A stretch of 64,000 bases of DNA from Streptomyces sp. NBC_01669 (GTDB lineage Bacteria > Actinomycetota > Actinomycetes > Streptomycetales > Streptomycetaceae), in assembly GCF_026339735.1 (NCBI RefSeq), contig NZ_JAPEQG010000001.1:6076001-6140000 (forward strand), given 5' to 3'. Shown here piece after piece: positions 17,517 through 23,974 of this stretch. Within the stretch, counting starts at the first letter, position 1, and each line of letters opens with the position of its first letter. A program made the translations under genes and the position numbers. Below the pieces are notes generated by a model that was given only the letters and a program-made list of their open reading frames with translations, was not told the DNA's origin and did no database searches.

Positions 17517-18567
17517 CGCCCCCCTTGCCGGCCGAGCCGCCGCCGGTGAACTTGTCGCGGAGCTTGCCGCCCAGGTCCCCGGCGCCGCCCGCTATGTCGC
17601 CGACGAGCTTCATCAGCGGATCCTTGCTGGTGCGCACCGAATCGGCGTAATGCGAGGCGGACTCCCGGAACGAGTCGGTCACCGAGGTGTCCTTGTCCTC
17701 GTCGCGCCGCGGGTAGTGGCCATCCATGATCCGCTGGTAGTCGCGGCTCTCGGACCACTTCTTCAGCTCGGCCGCGCGCACCGTGGTGAACGGGTGGGAG
17801 CGGGGCAGCACATTGAGGATCTTGAGCACGGAGTCGCGCAGGTCGCCGCCCTTCTCGTACTCGTCCGCCTGGGCGAGGAAGGCGTCCACGTTCATCTCGT
17901 GCAGATGGTTGCCACCGGCGATCTTCATCAGGCCGCGCATCGATGCCTGCAGATCCTGGCCGACCAGCAGTCCCGCCCGGTCCGCGGAGAGCTCCGACTT
18001 GCGGAACCACTCGCGCAGCGCCGTCACGATCGCCATGATCGCGACATTGCCGAGCGGAATCCAGGCGACCTTCAGCGCAAGATTGGTGAGAAACAGCAGA
18101 ATCGTGCGGTACACGGCGTGGCCGGAGAGGGCGTGCCCCGCCTCGTGGCCGACGACCGCCCGCATCTCCTCCTCGTCGAGCAGCTCCACCAGCCCCGTCG
18201 TCACCACGATGATCGGCTCGTCGAGACCGATACACATGGCATTGGGCTTCGGGTCCTGGGTGACGTACATCGGCGGGACCTTCTCCAGGTCCAGGATGTA
18301 ACAGGCGTCGCGGAGCATGTCGTTGAGATGGACGAACTGGGCGTCGCTCACCCGGACGGAGTCGGAGAGGAAGAGCAGCCGCAGACTGCGCTCGGGGAGC
18401 AGTCCGCTGAGAGCCTTGAACACGGTGTCGAACCCGCTCAGTTTGCGCAGGGCCACCAGGGCCGAGCGGTCCGCCGGGTGTTCGTAGGCCCGGGACGAGA
18501 TGCCGACGAAACGCTTGCGCTGCCTGCTCGGCACGTTCTCGTGACTCGTGTGGCTGCTGTCGGTCAT
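17461..18567 (-). CDS. M48 family zinc metalloprotease (Ste24/HtpX-like)
   Basis: 368 aa. Catalytic zinc motif VGHEAGHALSGHA with third ligand in ELSADRAGLLVG. Two hydrophobic stretches flank this (ILLFLTNLALKVAWIPL, and the one before HEAGH), as in membrane-attached M48 enzymes. C-terminal ~60 residues are Gly-rich and charged (GGAGDLGGKLRDKF). No signal peptide. ATG 18567 has AGGGGG about 8 nt upstream. Divergent from two tiny membrane-protein genes and convergent, with a 56-nt overlap, to the envelope protein gene. Likely a membrane-protein quality-control or processing protease; the substrate is unknown. Confidence 0.88.
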   Translation of the reverse strand: MTDSSHTSHENVPSRQRKRFVGISSRAYEHPADRSALVALRKLSGFDTVFKALSGLLPERSLRLLFLSDSVRVSDAQFVHLNDMLRDACYILDLEKVPPMYVTQDPKPNAMCIGLDEPIIVVTTGLVELLDEEEMRAVVGHEAGHALSGHAVYRTILLFLTNLALKVAWIPLGNVAIMAIVTALREWFRKSELSADRAGLLVGQDLQASMRGLMKIAGGNHLHEMNVDAFLAQADEYEKGGDLRDSVLKILNVLPRSHPFTTVRAAELKKWSESRDYQRIMDGHYPRRDEDKDTSVTDSFRESASHYADSVRTSKDPLMKLVGDIAGGAGDLGGKLRDKFTGGGSAGKGGATGGSEENRRSGPEDPES

Positions 18568-18677
18568 GGATGGGCCCCCTGTTCGTACGAGACGTCGCTC
18601 GCCCCCTGGCACATCCCAGCGTAGGTGCTGGGGCTACGGTGTGCGGGGGGCTGTGGATAACTGAGGAGACGCCCAAC

Positions 18678-18830
18678 ATGCCGCACACCGTTGCTCTGCT
18701 CGCCGCCGCATCCGAGGACCAGGGCCCGGGCAACACCCTCCGGATCGTCCTGCTCGCCTCGCTCATCGGCGCGGCGCTGCTCGCGTGGTTCCTGCTCCGC
18801 GGATACCGCAACGACGACAACAACGACTGA
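18678..18830 (+). CDS. 50-aa single-pass membrane protein
   Basis: Begins MPHTVALLAAASEDQ, then one transmembrane helix (LRIVLLASLIGAALLAWFLL) and a polar end RGYRNDDNND. GAGGAG lies 9 nt before ATG 18678, so translation is credible. No known domain. It is followed 84 nt later by a similar-sized membrane protein gene; the pair precedes nadD. Confidence 0.7.
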   Translation: MPHTVALLAAASEDQGPGNTLRIVLLASLIGAALLAWFLLRGYRNDDNND

Positions 18831-18914
18831 GTCGGCGTGAGCGTGCCAGGGGCACCCGCATACGATGTCCGCGACGTCTTCCTTCCGACTCCCGATCGAT
18901 AGGTCCTGCCGAAG

Positions 18915-19076
18915 ATGAGCCTCACAAGCACCGCGCACCAGCTGGTCACCCTCGCCTCCGAGGGCGGCGAGGGTGGTAACCACGAAAGCCTCAACCCGTA
19001 CCTGACCGGTGGCGGTGCGTTCGTCGTGCTGCTGCTCCTGCTGTGGATCACCACCCGCTTCAACCGCGACCGCTGA
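18915..19076 (+). CDS. 53-aa single-pass membrane protein
   Basis: Begins MSLTSTAHQLVTLASEGG, with a transmembrane segment (GAFVVLLLLLWITTRF) near the C-terminus and a basic end FNRDR (positive-inside would place the C-terminus in the cytosol). ATG 18915 follows CGAAG, a weak ribosome site. The stop lies 38 nt before nadD. Function unknown. Same general design as the 50-aa protein just upstream. Confidence 0.65.
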   Translation: MSLTSTAHQLVTLASEGGEGGNHESLNPYLTGGGAFVVLLLLLWITTRFNRDR

Positions 19077-19114
19077 GGCCGAGGCGTACAGCTGTGCCAG
19101 TAGGCTCTGCACGC

Positions 19115-19732
19115 ATGGGAGAGCAGGAAGTGCCTACTGGTGCCGCAAAACGCCGACTCGGCGTGATGGGCGGGACGTTTGACCCGATTCATCATGGACA
19201 CCTGGTGGCGGCCAGCGAGGTGGCCGCCCGGTTCCACCTCGACGAGGTGGTGTTCGTCCCGACCGGGCAGCCGTGGCAGAAGAGCCACAAGAATGTGTCC
19301 CCCGCCGAGGACCGCTATCTGATGACAGTCATCGCGACGGCGTCCAACCCGCAGTTCTCGGTCAGCCGCAGCGACATCGACCGTGGCGGACCGACGTACA
19401 CGATCGATACGCTGCGGGACCTTCGCGCCATCCACGGCGACGCGGACCTCTTCTTCATCACCGGCGCCGACGCGCTCTCCCAGATCCTCACCTGGCGGGA
19501 CGCCGAGGAGCTCTTCTCGCTGTCCCACTTCATCGGTGTGACGCGGCCGGGGCATGTGCTCACGGACGCCGGGCTGCCGGAGGGCGGTGTCTCCCTCGTG
19601 GAGGTCCCCGCGCTCGCGATCTCGTCCACGGACTGCCGTGAGCGGGTCGCGCACGGGGATCCCGTCTGGTACCTGGTGCCGGACGGCGTGGTCCGATACA
19701 TCGACAAGCGCCAGCTGTACCGCGGCGAATGA
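19115..19732 (+). CDS. nadD: Nicotinate-nucleotide adenylyltransferase
   Basis: 205 aa. Converts nicotinate mononucleotide and ATP to deamido-NAD. Class I nucleotidyltransferase motif GGTFDPIHHGHL, then PTGQPWQK and the ISSTDCRERV motif (equivalent to the usual ISST.IR). Start is likely ATG 19115, 8 nt after TAGGCT (19101-19106), suggesting a leaderless transcript; GTG 19130 with an internal GGAG is an alternative. The LCP gene follows after 19 nt, so the two are probably one operon with rsfS and the histidine phosphatase. Confidence 0.93.
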   Translation: MGEQEVPTGAAKRRLGVMGGTFDPIHHGHLVAASEVAARFHLDEVVFVPTGQPWQKSHKNVSPAEDRYLMTVIATASNPQFSVSRSDIDRGGPTYTIDTLRDLRAIHGDADLFFITGADALSQILTWRDAEELFSLSHFIGVTRPGHVLTDAGLPEGGVSLVEVPALAISSTDCRERVAHGDPVWYLVPDGVVRYIDKRQLYRGE

Positions 19733-19751
19733 GCCACGGAGAGGGGGAGCG

Positions 19752-21443
19752 GTGAGCGACCGACAGAACCCGTACGACCCGTACTACCAGCAGCCGCAGA
19801 TCGTCGGCTACGACGAGTACGGGCAGCCGGTGTATCAGCAGCCCGGGCAGCAGCAGGAACAGCAGCCGCAGCAGTACGACCCGTACGCGCAGCAGCAGGG
19901 GCAGCACGCGCAGCAGGGGTACGGATACGACCCGTACGGCCGGCAGCAGTCTCAGCAGCCGCAGCAGTACGACCCATATGCCTCCCAGCAACAGGGTTAT
20001 GGCTACGACGGGTACGGCTACGACACCGGCCAGCAGCCGGCCGCGGTCGACACCACGGCGCAGTGGAGCATCCAGCAGCAGCAGCAGCCCGCGCCCGCAC
20101 CCGAATCCGCCCCGCAGCAGCCGGAACCGCGGTCCGGGTTCGACTCCGAGCCCGAGCCTGCCGTTCCGGAGCAGCGCCGCTCGGACCGCGAGTACGGCAC
20201 CGGGCAGTTCTCCTTCATCGAGGAGCCCGACGAGGACTCCGAAGACGTCATCGACTGGCTGAAGTTCACCGAGAGCCGCAGCGAGCGGCGCGAGGAGGCA
20301 CGGCGACGCGGCCGCAACCGGATGGTCGCGCTCGTCGTCGTGGTGGCCCTCGTCGTCGTCGGTGGTGTCGGCTACCTCTGGTCCGCGGGCAAACTCCCGG
20401 GCCTCGGCGGCTCGGAGAAGAAGAACACCGCGACGACGGGTCCGCAGCAGCGCGATGTCATCGTGGTCCATTTGCACAACACCAAGAAGGGCGGCACCTC
20501 CACGGCGCTGCTCGTCGACAACGTCACCACCAAGCAGGGGACCACGGTCCTGCTCCCCAACTCGCTCGCCGTCTCCGACGACGAGGGCAACACGACCACC
20601 CTCGGCAAGTCCGTCGACGACGACGGTTCGACCGGCACCCGCGAGTCGATCGACACGCTGCTCGGCACCAAGATTTCCGGTACGTGGCGGCTGGACACCC
20701 CGTACCTGGAGAACCTCGTCGACCTGGTCGGCAACATCGAGGTCGACACCGACACCGATGTGCCCGACACCAAGAAGGACGCGTCCCCCCTCGTGAAGAA
20801 GGGGGAGGCGCAGACCCTGAGCGGGCAGATGGCCGTTGCGTACGCCACCTACCGGGGCACCGGTGAGGCCGAGGCGAAGCAGCTGATGCGGTTCGGGCAG
20901 GTCATGCGCGGCGTGCTGCGGAAGATCTCGGACGATCCGAAGGCCGCCACCGTCACTGTGCAGACGCTGGCGCAGATCCTCGACCCGTCGCTGCCGGAGA
21001 AGGACCTCGGCGCGTCCCTGGCGAAGCTCGCCGAACACGCCAAGATCGGCGACTACAAGACGGCGCTGCTGCCGGTGCAGGCCGACGGAACCCTGACCGA
21101 CGCGGCCACCGAGAGCGTCGTCAAGGACATCCTCGGCGGCACGGTGAAGGCACCGGACCAGGACGCGGTCGTGCGGGTCGGGGTCAGGAACGGCACCGGG
21201 AACGCGGGTGGTACGGAGTCCGCCCGGATCGAGCTGGTCAACGGTGGCTATGCCTTCGTCGGCGGCGGCAACACCGGCACCGAGGCGTCGTCCGAGGTCC
21301 TCTACCGCGATGCGGCCGACAAGGAGAAGGCGACCCAGGTCGCCAAGACCCTGGGCCTGCCGGTGAGTGCGGTGAAGCGGGGCAAGCCTGCCGCGAACGC
21401 GGATGTGTCCGTCGTTCTCGGTCAGGACTACAAGATCAAGTAG
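19752..21443 (+). CDS. LytR-CpsA-Psr (LCP) family membrane protein with Gln/Tyr/Pro-rich cytosolic domain
   Basis: 563 aa. Residues 1-~150 are low complexity (repeats of QQYDPYAQQQ and GYGYDPYG type), then an acidic linker, one transmembrane helix (~190-213), an LCP-like domain (~235-400) and a C-terminal LytR_C domain (~470-560, VRVGVRNGTGNAGGT). LCP enzymes ligate wall glycopolymers to peptidoglycan outside the membrane. Residues normally essential look altered here: the RxDTmml block reads GGTSTALLVD and the PRD block reads LLPNSL, while some later arginines (YATYRGTG, LMRFGQV) remain. Position next to nadD matches S. coelicolor SCO2578, which I recall as PdtA, a polydiglycosylphosphate transferase needed for normal sporulation. 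GTG 19752 follows GGGGGAG. Confidence 0.8.
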   Translation: MSDRQNPYDPYYQQPQIVGYDEYGQPVYQQPGQQQEQQPQQYDPYAQQQGQHAQQGYGYDPYGRQQSQQPQQYDPYASQQQGYGYDGYGYDTGQQPAAVDTTAQWSIQQQQQPAPAPESAPQQPEPRSGFDSEPEPAVPEQRRSDREYGTGQFSFIEEPDEDSEDVIDWLKFTESRSERREEARRRGRNRMVALVVVVALVVVGGVGYLWSAGKLPGLGGSEKKNTATTGPQQRDVIVVHLHNTKKGGTSTALLVDNVTTKQGTTVLLPNSLAVSDDEGNTTTLGKSVDDDGSTGTRESIDTLLGTKISGTWRLDTPYLENLVDLVGNIEVDTDTDVPDTKKDASPLVKKGEAQTLSGQMAVAYATYRGTGEAEAKQLMRFGQVMRGVLRKISDDPKAATVTVQTLAQILDPSLPEKDLGASLAKLAEHAKIGDYKTALLPVQADGTLTDAATESVVKDILGGTVKAPDQDAVVRVGVRNGTGNAGGTESARIELVNGGYAFVGGGNTGTEASSEVLYRDAADKEKATQVAKTLGLPVSAVKRGKPAANADVSVVLGQDYKIK

Positions 21444-21545
21444 TCGGGCTCCAGCTCCTGGACGATCTTCGGAAGATCGCTGCGTGGGCTGTCGGCGGTC
21501 CGTGAGACCCTAGAGGTTGATCTGACCGCCGACGAAAGCCTGCTT

Positions 21546-21977
21546 GTGACCGCCACGGACCGCTCCATCGAGCTCATCAACGCCGCCGCTCAGGCGGCAG
21601 CCGACCGGCTCGCGCACGACATCATTGCGTACGACGTCAGCGACGTGCTGTCGATCACGGACGCCTTCCTGCTGGCCTCGGCCCCCAATGACCGCCAGGT
21701 CAAGTCGATCGTCGACGAGATCGAGGAGCGGCTTCAGAAGGAGCTCGGGGTCAAGCCGGTGCGCCGTGAGGGCGACCGCGACGCCCGCTGGATCCTCCTC
21801 GACTACGTCGACATCGTGATCCACGTCCAGCACAGCGAGGAGCGCGTCTTCTACGCGCTGGAGCGCCTGTGGAAGGACTGCCCCGAGATCTCGCTGCCCG
21901 AGGACGCCGTCAGGACCCGGGGGAAGGCCGAGGAGCACGCCCAGCTCACCGGCGGCATGGAAGGTGACCAGAGCTGA
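21546..21977 (+). CDS. rsfS: Ribosomal silencing factor RsfS
   Basis: 143 aa. Binds ribosomal protein uL14 on the 50S subunit and blocks subunit joining when nutrients are short. Typical RsfS sequence: VLSITDAFLLASAPNDRQV, then REGDRDARWILLDYVDIVIHV and the ERVFYALERLW end. GTG 21546 start. The stop overlaps the next gene, whose apparent CTG start is shared in a CTGA junction. The nadD-(LCP)-rsfS order is widely conserved. Confidence 0.94.
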   Translation: MTATDRSIELINAAAQAAADRLAHDIIAYDVSDVLSITDAFLLASAPNDRQVKSIVDEIEERLQKELGVKPVRREGDRDARWILLDYVDIVIHVQHSEERVFYALERLWKDCPEISLPEDAVRTRGKAEEHAQLTGGMEGDQS

Positions 21978-22627
21978 ACGGCAGCAGCAGCGGCAGGGGC
22001 CGCAGGATCGTCCTTTGGCGACACGGCCAGACGGCGTGGAACCTGGAGCGCCGATTCCAGGGCTCCACGGACATCGAGCTCACCGAGACCGGCGTCGGGC
22101 AGGCCCACCGGGCCGCCCGGCTGCTCGCCTCGCTGAAGCCGGATGCCATCGTCGCCTCGGATCTGCGGCGGGCGACGGCCACGGCCGCCGAGCTCGCCGC
22201 GATCACCGGGCTCGACATCACCCATGACGCGGGACTGCGCGAGACGTACGCGGGTGCCTGGCAGGGCCTCACCCACGAAGAGATCGTCGAGCGGTACGGC
22301 GAGCAGTACGCCGCGTGGAAGCGGGGCGAGCCCGTGCGGCGCGGCGGCGGCGAACTGGAGACCGAGGTCGCCGACCGGGCTGCCCCCGTCGTGCTCGATC
22401 ACGCTGCCAAGCTGCCCGACGGCGGCACTCTCGTCGTGGTCAGCCACGGCGGCACCATCCGCACCACCATCGGGCGGCTGCTCGGCCTGGAGGCGCGCCA
22501 CTGGGAAGGGCTGGGCGGGCTCTCCAACTGCTGCTGGTCGGTGCTGGGCGAGGGCGCGCGCGGCTGGCGCCTGCTGGAGCACAACGCAGGCACCCTGCCC
22601 GAACCCGTGCTCGGCGACGATACCTAG
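21974..22627 (+). CDS. Histidine phosphatase (phosphoglycerate mutase-like) with probable CTG start
   Basis: 217 aa. Branch-1 histidine phosphatase: RHG motif with catalytic histidine in IVLWRHGQTAWN, conserved ASDLRRATATA and the second histidine in VVVSHGGTIRTT. Family members dephosphorylate small phosphorylated metabolites; the substrate here is unknown. The frame is closed by TGA at 21965-21967 and contains no ATG, GTG or TTG before the RHG motif, so initiation must be at CTG 21974 (GGAAGGTG about 8 nt upstream), overlapping the rsfS stop. The sequence LNGSSSGRGRRIVLW reads straight into the domain, which supports this start. Confidence 0.87.
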   Translation: MNGSSSGRGRRIVLWRHGQTAWNLERRFQGSTDIELTETGVGQAHRAARLLASLKPDAIVASDLRRATATAAELAAITGLDITHDAGLRETYAGAWQGLTHEEIVERYGEQYAAWKRGEPVRRGGGELETEVADRAAPVVLDHAAKLPDGGTLVVVSHGGTIRTTIGRLLGLEARHWEGLGGLSNCCWSVLGEGARGWRLLEHNAGTLPEPVLGDDT

Positions 22628-22634
22628 GACGTCT

Positions 22635-22664
22635 CTCCGGGGCACCTCACGGCGGTGCCCGGAG
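22635..22664 (+). terminator. Hairpin terminator after the histidine phosphatase gene
   Basis: CTCCGGGGCACC / GGTGCCCGGAG with one bulged G and a 7-nt loop, 8 nt after the stop codon. Ends the nadD operon before the tRNA gene. Confidence 0.65.
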
Positions 22665-22691
22665 GCCCTCTCCGGGCGGCGTCGGCCGGAT

Positions 22692-22721
22692 TTCACTTTC
22701 TGGCTGGTCACAGGCTAAAGT
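22692..22721 (+). promoter_or_regulatory. Probable promoter of the first tRNA-Ala gene
   Basis: TTCACT (22692-22697) and TAAAGT (22716-22721) with an 18-nt spacer. Start of transcription would be about 40 nt before the mature tRNA. Confidence 0.45.
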
Positions 22722-22767
22722 TCTTCTTGTTCGCAGCGCGGAAACGCAGGGAAACACAGCGAACAGC

Positions 22768-22840
22768 GGGGCTATAGCTCAGTTGGTAGAGCGCCTGCAT
22801 GGCATGCAGGAGGTCAGGAGTTCAATTCTCCTTAGCTCCA
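22768..22840 (+). tRNA. tRNA-Ala (GGC), copy 1
   Basis: 73 nt cloverleaf. Acceptor GGGGCTA pairs with TAGCTCC, D-arm GCTC...GAGC, anticodon arm CCTGC-ATGGCAT-GCAGG giving anticodon GGC (reads GCC, alanine), T-arm GGAGTTCAATTCTCC. Discriminator A; CCA is not encoded. Identical over its full length to a second copy at 26028-26100. Confidence 0.97.
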
Positions 22841-22845
22841 CAATC

Positions 22846-22877
22846 AAGATCCCGTCCCCGGCAGGGGGCGGGATCTT
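22846..22877 (+). terminator. Terminator of tRNA-Ala copy 1
   Basis: Stem AAGATCCCGTCCCC / GGGGGCGGGATCTT (14 bp, one wobble) with a 4-nt loop, 5 nt after the tRNA. Confidence 0.8.
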
Positions 22878-22933
22878 CGCGTTCCCGGCAGGCGTTCCTG
22901 GATCCGTCTGTGTTCCCGCACGCGTGCCGCCAC

Positions 22934-23863
22934 TCACCCTTGGCGGCGTCGGCGCAGCGCCGCGACCTGCTCCGCACTCTCCTCGTCGGCGGGTGTGTAC
23001 GCCACGATCCGGCATTCCGGAAGCCCGTTGATGGACAGTGACACCGACGTCATCCGTATCTCGCGCTCCGCCGCCCAGTGACGGAACGTCTTCACCCGCG
23101 GACCCGGCGGGGCGACATCCCCGCTCCGCCAGAGCTCGGCGAAATACGGACTGGCCGCGGAGAGTCCCTCCACCAACGACTCCCAGGCCGGCTCGCCGGT
23201 ATGGCGCCCGTAGGCCCCGCGCAGCGTCGCCACCATGATCGGCAGCTCCTGGGTCCGGTGTACGACCGGGCAGTCCTCCTCGGCCACCGTGAACAGCCCC
23301 CACAGCACGTTCCGTACCCCCGACTCCGTCAGCGCGGGCACGTTGAACAGGTCGAGGTAGGCGGCGTTGGTGGCGAGGACGTCGTACCTCGTGTTGTAGA
23401 CGACCGCGGGATGCGGGTCGAGGGCGTCGATGATGCCCTGGATCTCCGGGCCGACCTCGATCGTGTCGGCCTGCCTGCCCGGTGCGTACGCCACCTCCGC
23501 CAGCTGATAGAGGTGTTCGCGCTCGGGGCCGTCCAACCGGAGAGTCCGCGCCACGGCGTCCAGGACCTGTGGTGAGGCATTGATGGGGCGGCCCTGCTCC
23601 AGCCACGTGTACCAGGTGACACCGACCCCGGAGAGCTGGGCGACCTCCTCGCGGCGCAGGCCCGGAGTGCGGCGGCGCAGACCCGGCGGCATGCCCACGT
23701 CGGCGGGCGTCACCCGTGCCCGGCGACTGTGCAGGAAGGCGGCGAGCTCCGACCGCCGACGACGCGACTGATGTCGGCGCCGGGCAGGCCGGTCCGGATC
23801 TCGCTCGTGGTCCTGCGTGTCCTGCGTGTCCTGCGTGTCCTGCGTGTTGTGCTGTGTCGCCAC
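22934..23863 (-). CDS. Helix-turn-helix regulator with MmyB-like sensor domain
   Basis: 309 aa. After a variable N-terminus with (TQD)n repeats, an XRE-type helix-turn-helix runs about 60-115 (GLRREEVAQLSGVGVTWYTW, LEQGRPINAS), followed by an MmyB-like PAS-type ligand-binding domain (about 120-290) with VVYNTRYDVLATNAAY and FRHWAAEREIR. Regulators of this class usually repress or activate a divergent neighbour, often a transporter or oxidoreductase, and are thought to sense fatty-acid-like molecules. Here the neighbour is an MFS efflux gene starting 111 nt away. Start is GTG 23863 (GGGGG 10 nt upstream) or GTG 23872. Confidence 0.85.
   Translation of the reverse strand: MATQHNTQDTQDTQDTQDHERDPDRPARRRHQSRRRRSELAAFLHSRRARVTPADVGMPPGLRRRTPGLRREEVAQLSGVGVTWYTWLEQGRPINASPQVLDAVARTLRLDGPEREHLYQLAEVAYAPGRQADTIEVGPEIQGIIDALDPHPAVVYNTRYDVLATNAAYLDLFNVPALTESGVRNVLWGLFTVAEEDCPVVHRTQELPIMVATLRGAYGRHTGEPAWESLVEGLSAASPYFAELWRSGDVAPPGPRVKTFRHWAAEREIRMTSVSLSINGLPECRIVAYTPADEESAEQVAALRRRRQG
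23811..23846. repeat. Four tandem copies of a 9-bp repeat in the regulator's N-terminal coding region
   Basis: TCCTGCGTG occurs four times in a row. On the coding (minus) strand it encodes repeated Thr-Gln-Asp. Because the unit is 9 bp, copy changes stay in frame and would only lengthen or shorten the disordered N-terminus. Confidence 0.9.
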
Positions 23864-23902
23864 CGTCGTCACACCCCCATGGTCGGTGCCCCGCAGCGGA
23901 GT

Positions 23903-23926
23903 TGCCAGGTGCTGCCAGTACCAGCA
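23903..23926. promoter_or_regulatory. Candidate operator in the regulator/MFS divergent region
   Basis: Two direct TGCCAG hexamers 10 bp apart (23903 and 23913) overlap an inverted TGCTG / CAGCA pair (23910-23926). A 10-bp spacing puts both on one DNA face. Reasonable site for the divergent MmyB-type regulator, with no conservation data to back it. Confidence 0.35.
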
Positions 23927-23974
23927 TCAGCGGGCTCTCGTTACCCGTATGAGGTCGGCGGCACGCTTCGAGTC

